Shown in pieces: positions 8,113 to 14,740 of a DNA stretch of 24,190 nucleotides. The stretch comes from DATFRX01 sp035630615 (GTDB lineage: Bacteria; Actinomycetota; Actinomycetes; Propionibacteriales; Nocardioidaceae), in contig DASQKI010000057.1 of assembly GCA_035630615.1 (NCBI GenBank), positions 1 to 24,190 of the forward strand. Reading direction: 5' to 3'. Under the pieces are notes generated by a model, which saw nothing but the letters and a program-made list of their open reading frames with translations, was not told the origin of the DNA and ran no database searches. Numbering within the stretch: the first letter of the stretch is position 1; each line of letters begins with the position of its first letter. A program made the translations under genes and the position numbers.

Positions 8113-9291
8113 ATGCTGCGTTGGCTGACTGCAGGGGAGTCGCACGGCCCGGCTCTGGTCGCGATCCTCGAGGGACTGCCGGCCGGCGTCGCCGTGACGA
8201 GCGCCGACATTCAGGCCGCGCTTGCCCGACGCCGGCTCGGCTACGGCCGGGGAGCCCGGATGGCGTTCGAGCAAGACGAGCTCGAGATCATCGGCGGCAT
8301 CCGCCACGGCAAGACGCTCGGCAGCCCGGTCGCGATGCGGATCGGCAACTCCGAATGGCCCAAGTGGGAGCAGGTGATGGCGGCCGACCCGGTCGACCCC
8401 GCCGAGCTCGAGGGCATCGCCCGTAACGCGCCGCTCACCCGACCCCGACCGGGGCACGCCGACCTGGTCGGCATGCAAAAGTACGGCTTCGACGAGGCTC
8501 GGCCCGTGCTCGAGCGGGCCAGCGCCCGCGAGACGGCCGCCCGCGTGGCGTTGGGCGCGGTGGCGCAGGCATTCGCCAACCAGGCAGCCGACATCGACCT
8601 GGTGAGCCACGTCGTCGAGCTCGGCACGGTGCGGGCGCCCGAGGGCAAAACGCCGACGGCGCAAGACCGGGCGGCGCTCGACGCCGACCCGGTGCGCTGC
8701 TTCGACCCGGACACCAGCGCCGCCATGGTGGCCGAGATCGACCAGACCAAGAGCGACGCCGACACACTCGGCGGCGTCGTCGAGGTCGTGGTGACGGGCA
8801 TTCCGCCGGGCCTTGGCAGTCACGTTCATTGGGACCGTCGCCTCGACGCCCGATTGGCCGGGGCACTGATGGGCATCCAGGCGATCAAGGGCGTCGAGGT
8901 GGGTGACGGATTCGCCCTGGCCCGGTCGAGGGGGTCGGCGGCGCATGACGAGATGGTGCTCGACGACGCCGGTGGCATCAGGCGCACGTCGGGCCGATCC
9001 GGTGGCACCGAGGGCGGCATGTCGACCGGCGAGACCCTGCGCGTTCGAGCCGCCATGAAGCCGATCTCGACCGTGCCGCGGCCCCTCAAGACCGTCGACG
9101 TCGCGACCGGAGAGCCGACCGTCGCGCACCATCAGCGGTCGGACGTCTGCGCCGTGCCGGCCGCCGGCATCGTGGCCGAGGCGATGGTGGCGCTGGTGTT
9201 GGCCGAGGCAGTGCTGGAGAAGTTCGGTGGAGACTCGGTCGTCGAGACCCGACGCAATCGGGACGGCTACCTTTCGGAGTTGGCTCGGTGA
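8113..9291 (+). CDS. aroC: Chorismate synthase
   Basis: Reduced-FMN-dependent enzyme that removes phosphate from EPSP to give chorismate; 392 aa, typical. Signatures are LTAGESHGPALVAILEGLP near the N-terminus with the conserved H11, RRLGYGRGARM, the RPGHADLVGMQKYG segment, RASARETAARVALG, and the C-terminal GGTEGGMSTGE, MKPISTVPRPL and HHQRSDVCAVPA. ATG 8113 fits the family N-terminus; an in-frame ATG-less extension to 8089 is not needed. Only 59 bp separate it from the previous stop, with no strong ribosome-binding site and no clear promoter, so expression may depend on upstream readthrough or a weak local promoter. The GTGA overlap with aroK indicates an aroC-aroK-aroB operon. Confidence 0.97.
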   Translation: MLRWLTAGESHGPALVAILEGLPAGVAVTSADIQAALARRRLGYGRGARMAFEQDELEIIGGIRHGKTLGSPVAMRIGNSEWPKWEQVMAADPVDPAELEGIARNAPLTRPRPGHADLVGMQKYGFDEARPVLERASARETAARVALGAVAQAFANQAADIDLVSHVVELGTVRAPEGKTPTAQDRAALDADPVRCFDPDTSAAMVAEIDQTKSDADTLGGVVEVVVTGIPPGLGSHVHWDRRLDARLAGALMGIQAIKGVEVGDGFALARSRGSAAHDEMVLDDAGGIRRTSGRSGGTEGGMSTGETLRVRAAMKPISTVPRPLKTVDVATGEPTVAHHQRSDVCAVPAAGIVAEAMVALVLAEAVLEKFGGDSVVETRRNRDGYLSELAR

Positions 9292-9806
9292 GCCCGCTGG
9301 TGGTCCTCGTCGGTCCGCCCGGCGCCGGCAAGTCGACGGTGGGTGCCCTGTTGGCCGTGCGGTTGGGCGTCGAGCTGCGAGACGCCGACGCCGACATCGA
9401 GGCATCGACGGGCATGACCGTCGCGGAGCTGTTCGTCGACCACGGTGAGGCTCACTTCCGGGCTCTCGAGCGATCGGCGGTAGCCGCGGCCCTCGACGAG
9501 CACGCTGGGGTCTTGTCACTCGGCGGCGGCGCCGTCCTGGACCCGGACACCAGGGCTGCGCTGCGTGGCCATCGGGTCGTGTTCCTCGACGTGGGGCTGG
9601 CCGAGGCGGTGCGCCGGGTGGGACTCGGGGTCAGTCGGCCGCTGCTGCTGGGCAACGTACGGTCGCGGCTCAAGAGCCTGCTCGACGAACGGCGGCCGGC
9701 GTACGAATCGGTCGCCTGGCTGACCGTCGACACCGACGGCCGGACGCCGGTGGAGCTGGCCGACGACATCGCCGCGGCGCTGGCCCGTGAGGGTGCCGCG
9801 TCATGA
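9288..9806 (+). CDS. aroK: Shikimate kinase
   Basis: Phosphorylates the 3-hydroxyl of shikimate with ATP; 172 aa. The Walker A loop is GPPGAGKST (residues 9-17, K15). The shikimate-binding DADADIEASTG and the FRALE motif follow, then GGGAVLDPDTR (the GGG loop), and the lid/adenine region RSRLKSLLDERRPAYES with the conserved arginine and tyrosine. GTG 9288 overlaps the aroC TGA, and the end overlaps aroB (ATGA at 9803), so all three ar genes are translationally coupled. Nothing is missing or unusual. Confidence 0.96.
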   Translation: MSPLVVLVGPPGAGKSTVGALLAVRLGVELRDADADIEASTGMTVAELFVDHGEAHFRALERSAVAAALDEHAGVLSLGGGAVLDPDTRAALRGHRVVFLDVGLAEAVRRVGLGVSRPLLLGNVRSRLKSLLDERRPAYESVAWLTVDTDGRTPVELADDIAAALAREGAAS

Positions 9807-10894
9807 CCGACGCTTCGAAGCGGATCACGGTACAGGCGGCCGCCCCCTACGACGTGGTTATCGGGCACGGCCTGGTCGAGACGGTCGCCGACCTCGTGGG
9901 CGACGTGCGCCAGGTCGCTGTGATCCATCCCGAGGGGTTGTCGACGATGGGCACCGGACTTCGCGACGCACTCGCTGGCCGCGGCGTCGAGGCTCATGCG
10001 GTCGTCGTACCGACCGGCGAGGCGGCCAAGGCGGCCGACGTCGCGAGCTTCTGTTGGGGTGTCCTCGGTCGAGCCGGCTTCACCCGTACGGACGTGATCG
10101 TCGGCCTGGGCGGTGGCGCGACCACCGACCTTGCCGGATTCGTCGCCGCAACCTGGCTGCGTGGGGTTCGACTCGTCCAGGTGCCGACGAGCCTGCTCGG
10201 CATGGTCGACGCGGCCGTCGGCGGCAAGACCGGCATCAACACCGAAGAGGGCAAAAACCTCGTCGGTGCGTTTCACGAACCGTCCGGGGTGGTGTGCGAC
10301 CTCGACCTGCTCAACAGCCTGCCGCGGGCCGAGCTGGTGTCCGGACTGGCCGAGGTCATCAAATGCGGCTTCATCGCCGACCCGGCGATCCTCGAGATCG
10401 TCGAGTCCGGTCCCGAGGCGCTCGACCCCGGTGGCGAGGCACTGCGCGAGCTGATCGTGCGATCGATCTCGGTCAAGGCCGCCGTCGTGTCGGGCGACCT
10501 GCGCGAGACCGGTGGCGTCGACGGTGTCGGTCGAGCCGCTCTCAACTACGGTCACACATTCGGACACGCTGTGGAGCGGGTCGAGAAGTTCGGATTCCGA
10601 CATGGCGCCGCGGTCGCGATCGGCATGAGCTACGTCGCAGAGCTGGCCCGGCTCGCCGGACGGTTGGATCCGGGCACGGCCGAACGACACCGGCGCGTAT
10701 TGAAGCTCGTCGGGCTGCCGACGTCGTACGCACCGGGGCGCTGGCCCGAGCTGCACGAGGCGATGCGGGTCGACAAGAAGGCGCGGGGCGATCAGCTGCG
10801 GTTCGTCGTGCTCGACGGACTGGCCAGGCCGGCCATCCTCGAGGCCCCCGACTCCGCCTTGTTGACTGCCGCGTACGCCGAGATCGTGCGCTGA
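9803..10894 (+). CDS. aroB: 3-dehydroquinate synthase
   Basis: NAD- and metal-dependent enzyme that cyclises DAHP to 3-dehydroquinate; 363 aa. The NAD-binding region shows PTGEAAKA and GLGGGATTDLAGFVAATW (residues 101-118). The active-site lysines are in VGGKTGIN and EEGKNLVGAF, with the metal ligands E184 in LAEVIKCG and the histidines in NYGHTFGHAVE, followed by RHGAAVAIGM. The C-terminus has MRVDKKARGDQLRFVVL. It starts at ATG 9803 inside the aroK stop. It ends 26 bp before a large hairpin that separates it from the convergent gene on the minus strand. Confidence 0.97.
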   Translation: MTDASKRITVQAAAPYDVVIGHGLVETVADLVGDVRQVAVIHPEGLSTMGTGLRDALAGRGVEAHAVVVPTGEAAKAADVASFCWGVLGRAGFTRTDVIVGLGGGATTDLAGFVAATWLRGVRLVQVPTSLLGMVDAAVGGKTGINTEEGKNLVGAFHEPSGVVCDLDLLNSLPRAELVSGLAEVIKCGFIADPAILEIVESGPEALDPGGEALRELIVRSISVKAAVVSGDLRETGGVDGVGRAALNYGHTFGHAVERVEKFGFRHGAAVAIGMSYVAELARLAGRLDPGTAERHRRVLKLVGLPTSYAPGRWPELHEAMRVDKKARGDQLRFVVLDGLARPAILEAPDSALLTAAYAEIVR

Positions 10895-10920
10895 CCTTCC
10901 TGGCGGCCGGACCCGCCCCG

Positions 10921-10979
10921 CTGGGAGGACTCATTTCCCGCAACACGCCGAGCGTGTCGCGCAAGACGAGTCCTCTCAG
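10921..10979. terminator. Imperfect long hairpin between convergent aroB and the minus-strand gene
   Basis: Outer arms 10921-10932 and 10968-10979 pair at 11 of 12 positions (GAGGACTC/GAGTCCTC core). An internal loop follows, then inner arms 10939-10948 and 10952-10961 pair at 9 of 10 around a 3-nt loop. The convergent context suits a bidirectional terminator, though U-tracts are absent. The architecture resembles the other long inverted repeats in the window but the sequence differs. Confidence 0.6.
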
Positions 10980-10986
10980 TGAAGCG

Positions 10987-11643
10987 TCAGCGGCCGACGA
11001 GGGAGCGGACCGTGCGTTGAGCGTCGAGGATGCCGACGCCCATCGAGTCGCAGATGAGCCGTACCGCGGCAACCTCCCGCCGCCGGCTCATGAGGTCGCG
11101 AACCTCGTCGGCGAGCTCCGGCGGCAGCTCGACGACCTGCGGCCCACGCAACGGGTCAAACTCCACCTCGACCTCGTCGAACCCGCCGATGATCGGGTCG
11201 AGGCTATCGATGGTCGCGGCCGCCGGGTCGTCGGCGGGGTTCTCGACGACACCCACGTCGGCCGGCGGTGGTGGTGGCGGCGGGGGGAGTGGCGGCTTGA
11301 CAGTCGGCGCGTCGTCGCCCTCCAGCTCGTCGGACATGTCGATCGGGATCATCGCCGGGACGTCCTCGTCGTCGGGCATCGGGCCGGCGAGGTCCGGGTT
11401 TTCCGTCGCACCGGCAGCCGGGGGCAGCGGCCCGGATCCCAGGTCGAGCGCCGACATCCGCGGCGCCGGCCCGAAGCCGGGTCGATGCCAGGGCTGCTTG
11501 GCCGGTGGCCGCTTGGGTTCGGCGTGCGGTCCGAGATGGTCGATCGACTCCTGCAGGACGGCGTCATTGCGCAGACGCCGACGTCGGCGAAGCCAGAAGA
11601 CGACGCCGGCCAGGGCCAGGATGGCTAGCCACCACCAGGACAT
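10987..11643 (-). CDS. Membrane-anchored hypothetical protein with polyproline tract and L7/L12-like tail
   Basis: A 218-aa protein. Its ATG at 11641-11643 gives MSWWWLAILALAGVVFWL, a single N-terminal membrane helix, followed by RRRRR. The middle is acidic and proline-rich, with eight consecutive prolines (codons 11263-11286, about residues 120-127) after KPPL. The last 45 residues contain ELADEVRDLMSRRREVAAVR and MGVGILDAQRTVRSLV. This pattern resembles the ribosomal L7/L12 C-terminal fold (AIK-like helix, GLGL-like loop, AKxxV-like helix); the resemblance is my inference. A much longer frame to 11862 would be coded by the palindrome and is rejected. Function unknown. It is convergent with aroB and divergent from the peptidase gene. 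Confidence 0.8.
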   Translation of the reverse strand: MSWWWLAILALAGVVFWLRRRRRLRNDAVLQESIDHLGPHAEPKRPPAKQPWHRPGFGPAPRMSALDLGSGPLPPAAGATENPDLAGPMPDDEDVPAMIPIDMSDELEGDDAPTVKPPLPPPPPPPPADVGVVENPADDPAAATIDSLDPIIGGFDEVEVEFDPLRGPQVVELPPELADEVRDLMSRRREVAAVRLICDSMGVGILDAQRTVRSLVGR

Positions 11644-11680
11644 GGCCGAAAGTCTAGGCGCCGAGGCCCTCTCGCCGATA

Positions 11681-11743
11681 CGCCGACTGGCGCACCGTCG
11701 TCGCCGAAGTGGCCTCCGACCGACGACGGTGCGCCAGTCGGCG
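11681..11743. repeat. Perfect 23-bp inverted repeat in a divergent intergenic region
   Basis: Arms 11681-11703 and 11721-11743 are exact reverse complements (core GACTGGCGCACCGTCGTCG) around a 17-nt spacer. It sits between two gene starts pointing away from each other, so it is not a simple terminator. The arm matches the repeat at 19443-19501 closely (TGGCGCACCGTYGTCG shared). Confidence 0.9.
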
Positions 11744-11770
11744 GGGTATGGAGTCTGCGAGAGTGGGGAC

Positions 11771-12862
11771 ATGCCCGAGATCCACGACGACCGGCGTCGC
11801 CGGCTCAGCGAGCTGCTCACCCGACGCGGCCTCGATGCCGCGCTGGTCACCGACCTCAACAACTTGCGCTACCTGACCGGCTTCTCCGGCAGCAACGGCG
11901 CGGTCCTTGTGCCGGCGGAGGGCGACCCGGTCTTCGCGACGGACGGGCGCTACATCGAGCAGGGTCGGGCCGAGACCGGCCTCGAGCCGCGCCTCGTCAA
12001 GGGGGCGCTGGCGCCAAAGCTTCCGGCGCTCGCCGTCGAGGCCGGCTGCCACACCCTCGCCGTCGAGACGCACGACCTGACCGTCGACCAGCATGGAGCC
12101 CTCACCGGCGCCGACGACAGTGGCACGCTCGAGTTCAGCAGTCTCGACCGTGCCGTCGAGCTGCTGCGTACGGTCAAGGACGCCGACGAGATCGCGGCCC
12201 TGCGCGAGGCCTGCGACGTTTCGACGCGGGCGCTCGAGCGCCTGATCGCCGGCCCAGTCGTCGAGCGCACCGAGCTCGATCTGGCTCGCGAGCTCGACAA
12301 CCTGATGCTCGACCTCGGCGGGGAGGCGGTGGGATTCGACACGATCATGGCGTCCGGTCCGAACTCCTCGATCCCGCACCACCAGCCGTCGGCGCGCACG
12401 GTCCGACGCGGTGACCTGCTCAAGATCGACTTCGGCGCCCGTGTCCGCGGCTATCACGCCGACTGCACCCGGACGTTCGTCGTCGGCTCCGAGCCGACCG
12501 ACTGGCAGCTCGAGATCTATGCCGCCGTCCAGGAGGCGCAGGCAGTCGGCGTCGGGGAGGCGCGGCCCGGCGCGGAGACCAAGGCGGTGTTCGACGCGGT
12601 GGTCGCGACGCTCGAGCCGACCGGGCACGCCGACAAGTTCGTCCACGGCCTCGGGCACGGCGTCGGACTCGAGATCCACGAGGATCCGTTCATGGGGGAG
12701 ACGACCACGGGTACACTGCCAGATCGGACCGCGATCACCATCGAACCCGGCGTCTACCTCCCAGGGCTTGGCGGTGTCCGCATCGAGGACACCTTGATCG
12801 TCCACGCCGACGCACCCGAGATCCTGACGACCGCGTCCAAGGAGCTTCGGGTCATCGACTGA
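11771..12862 (+). CDS. Xaa-Pro aminopeptidase/dipeptidase (M24 family)
   Basis: Cytoplasmic metallopeptidase that removes N-terminal residues next to proline; 363 aa. The creatinase-like N-domain begins LVTDLNNLRYLTGFSGSNGAVLV. The pita-bread catalytic domain keeps all five metal ligands: D220 (KIDFGARV), D231 (YHADCTRTF), H296 (GLGHGVGLEIHEDP), E325 (TIEPGVY) and E339 (VRIEDT). ATG 11771 with GAGAGTGGGG upstream is the start; the very long upstream frame from 11030 is an artefact of high GC. It lies 36 bp before efp, the standard actinobacterial pairing. It could be called pepQ or pepP, and sequence alone does not settle this. Confidence 0.94.
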   Translation: MPEIHDDRRRRLSELLTRRGLDAALVTDLNNLRYLTGFSGSNGAVLVPAEGDPVFATDGRYIEQGRAETGLEPRLVKGALAPKLPALAVEAGCHTLAVETHDLTVDQHGALTGADDSGTLEFSSLDRAVELLRTVKDADEIAALREACDVSTRALERLIAGPVVERTELDLARELDNLMLDLGGEAVGFDTIMASGPNSSIPHHQPSARTVRRGDLLKIDFGARVRGYHADCTRTFVVGSEPTDWQLEIYAAVQEAQAVGVGEARPGAETKAVFDAVVATLEPTGHADKFVHGLGHGVGLEIHEDPFMGETTTGTLPDRTAITIEPGVYLPGLGGVRIEDTLIVHADAPEILTTASKELRVID

Positions 12863-12898
12863 TCCACGTAAGCACGACACCGAAGGAAACGCTGCCCG

Positions 12899-13456
12899 AT
12901 GGCTACGACGAACGAACTCAAGAACGGCATGGTGCTCAATTTGGACGGCCAGCTGTGGTCGGTCCTGTGGTTCCAGCACCACAAGCCGGGCAAGGGCGGC
13001 GCGGTCGTGCGGACGAAGCTCAAGAACGTCATGTCCGGCAAGGTCGTCGACAAGACCTTCAACGCCGACGTGAAGGTCGACACCGCCAACGTCGACAAGC
13101 GCCAGATGCAATACCTCTACAATGACGGCGAGTCCTACGTCTTCATGGATTCCACGACCTACGACCAGCTCCACTTGGGCCAAGACATCGTGGGCGACGC
13201 ATCGCACTTCCTGCTCGACAACCAAGACGTCATCGTCTCGATGCACGAGAGCACGCCACTGTTCATCGAGCTGCCGGCGTCGGTCGAGCTGACCATCGAA
13301 TACACCGAGCCCGGCTTGCAGGGCGACCGGTCCAGCGGCGGCACCAAGCCGGCGCGCCTCGAGACGGGGTATGAGACCCAGGTGCCGTTGTTCATCACCA
13401 GCGGTGAGAAGGTCAAGGTCGACACTCGGGACGGCTCTTACCTCGGACGCGCCTAG
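12899..13456 (+). CDS. efp: Translation elongation factor P
   Basis: Binds between the P and E sites and rescues ribosomes stalled on consecutive prolines; 185 aa, three beta-barrel domains. The N-terminal KOW-like domain has TNELKNGMVLNLDGQLWSV, with the functional loop HHKPGKGGAVV carrying the tip lysine K32. Then come VRTKLKNV, SGKVVDKTFNA and MQYLYNDGESYVFMD, and the C-terminal OB domain ends KVKVDTRDGSYLGRA. AAGGAAA at 12883-12889 precedes ATG 12899. Actinobacterial EF-P usually has a PGKGP loop, as I recall; here it is PGKGG. No EF-P-modifying enzyme gene is in the window. The TAG is immediately followed by the nusB GTG. Confidence 0.97.
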   Translation: MATTNELKNGMVLNLDGQLWSVLWFQHHKPGKGGAVVRTKLKNVMSGKVVDKTFNADVKVDTANVDKRQMQYLYNDGESYVFMDSTTYDQLHLGQDIVGDASHFLLDNQDVIVSMHESTPLFIELPASVELTIEYTEPGLQGDRSSGGTKPARLETGYETQVPLFITSGEKVKVDTRDGSYLGRA

Positions 13457-13867
13457 GTGGCCGCTCGGACGAAGGCACGCAAGCGCGCTCTGGACGTGTT
13501 GTACGAGTCGGAGCTGCGCAGCGTCGAGCTGGGGGCGACCTTGCCCGATCGGTTGGCTTCCGGAGACCCGCCGGTCAACCCGTACACCGTGACCCTGGTC
13601 GAAGGGGTCGCCGAACATCAGGCCCGGATCGACGAGATCCTCGATGCGCATGCCGAGGGCTGGTCGCTGGCCCGGATGCCCATCGTCGATCGCAATCTGT
13701 TGCGTATCGCGACGTACGAGATCCTTTATGTCGAAGATGTTCCAGATCCGGTTGCGGTCAGCGAGGCGGTGGAGCTCGCCGCCGATCTGTCGACCAACGA
13801 GTCGAGCGGATTCGTAAACGGTCTCCTTGCGCGTCTCGTCGAGTTGAAGCCGACATTCGTCGACTAG
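13457..13867 (+). CDS. nusB: Transcription antitermination factor NusB
   Basis: All-helical RNA-binding protein of 136 aa. With NusE (S10) it binds boxA RNA in the rRNA antitermination complex. Family segments are RTKARKRALDVLYESELR at the N-terminus, MPIVDRNLLRIATYEIL in the centre and PDPVAVSEAVELAADLST with the end GFVNGLLARL. GTG 13457 directly abuts the efp stop without spacing, so it is probably translated by coupling. It is the last gene of the peptidase-efp-nusB unit; a 216-bp regulatory region follows. Confidence 0.95.
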   Translation: MAARTKARKRALDVLYESELRSVELGATLPDRLASGDPPVNPYTVTLVEGVAEHQARIDEILDAHAEGWSLARMPIVDRNLLRIATYEILYVEDVPDPVAVSEAVELAADLSTNESSGFVNGLLARLVELKPTFVD

Positions 13868-13901
13868 ATCATGCATACATCACGGCACGACACGCGCTGG
13901 T

Positions 13902-14003
13902 CCGGTTTGTCCCGAGGAAGCTTGCACTGGGTGGACCAAACGGTAAGGTGACTCGCTGCCAACGCTGTCCGACCACGTCGAACGTTGTGCGATCAGGACA
14001 ACG
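13902..14003. promoter_or_regulatory. Candidate operator pairs upstream of the osmolyte importer
   Basis: CCGGTTTGTCC at 13902-13912 and GGACCAAACGG at 13933-13943 are inverted copies matching at 9 of 11 positions with 20 bp between them. A second inverted pair, CGTTGT (13983-13988) and ACAACG (13998-14003), lies closer to the gene. They sit in the 216-bp gap before the importer operon, where its promoter must be. The regulator is not encoded next to it. I could not place -35/-10 boxes with confidence. Confidence 0.4.
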
Positions 14004-14083
14004 GCATCCGCGCCGGTCACTGACTCATGCATGGGGCCGTCCGTGGGTACCTAGCATCGAGTCGGTAGAAGGGAACTGACTGC

Positions 14084-14740
14084 ATGGATGGTTTGCCCTT
14101 TCTCGAATACGTTCAGGAGTACCAGAGCGACTTCATCTTCGAGACGGAGCGACATGCGATCCTGACGCTGTATGTCGTCGTGACGGCCGCGATATTAGGC
14201 ACGTTGATCGCGATGCTCACCTATCGATCTTCGGCCGGATCGCAATTCGGCATCTCCGCTGCGGCTGTCGGGTTCACGATCCCGTCGCTCGCGCTGTTCG
14301 GCCTCTTGGTGCCCGTCCTCGGTTTCGGCCTGAACACGATCTTTCCGGCGCTGGTGATGTATTCGCTGCTTCCGACGATTCGCAATGGCGTCGTCGGGTT
14401 GCGCAGCGTCGATCCGGTCATGATCGACGCCGCGCGGGGTATGGGCATGAGCCGACGGCACATCCTCTTGCGCATCGAGCTTCCGCTGGCCTGGCCGGTG
14501 ATCCTCGCCGGCATTCGAGTCTCGACGCAGCTCGCGGTCGGCCTGGTCGCGATCGCGGCGTTCCTGAGTGGACCCGGACTAGGCACGTTCATCTTCCACG
14601 CGTTGACCGCCATCGGTTCGGTCAACACCTTCAACGAAGCGGTCGCCGCGACGATCCTGGTCGCCCTGCTCGCCATCGTCTTCGACTTCCTCCTTCTCAT
14701 CGTCCGTCGGCTCACTACTCCGAGGGGTCTCCGTGCCTGA
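14084..14740 (+). CDS. ABC importer permease, glycine betaine/choline type (OpuCB/ProW-like), first copy
   Basis: Inner-membrane subunit of 218 aa with five to six hydrophobic helices. The EAA loop that contacts the ATPase is GLRSVDPVMIDAARGMGMSR followed by LPLAWPVILAGIR, typical of the OpuC/OsmU/ProW class. The substrate class (quaternary amines such as glycine betaine, carnitine or choline) is inferred from the four-gene set. ATG 14084 follows GAAGGGAAC at 14068-14076. The end overlaps the ATPase gene by 8 nt. This is the first gene of an operon permease-ATPase-permease-binding protein, set between nusB and bldD, which are usually neighbours. Confidence 0.92.
   Translation: MDGLPFLEYVQEYQSDFIFETERHAILTLYVVVTAAILGTLIAMLTYRSSAGSQFGISAAAVGFTIPSLALFGLLVPVLGFGLNTIFPALVMYSLLPTIRNGVVGLRSVDPVMIDAARGMGMSRRHILLRIELPLAWPVILAGIRVSTQLAVGLVAIAAFLSGPGLGTFIFHALTAIGSVNTFNEAVAATILVALLAIVFDFLLLIVRRLTTPRGLRA

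Noticed and set aside
9787..11628. 613-codon plus-strand frame running through aroB and the minus-strand gene
   Set aside because: Arg-rich out-of-frame translation of aroB, then antisense of the membrane-anchored protein; no family motifs.
11654..13876. 740-codon open frame on the minus strand opposite pepQ/P, efp and nusB
   Set aside because: It lies entirely across three well-recognised plus-strand genes, has a low-complexity Arg/Asp/Val-rich composition, and is a typical antisense shadow in high-GC DNA.
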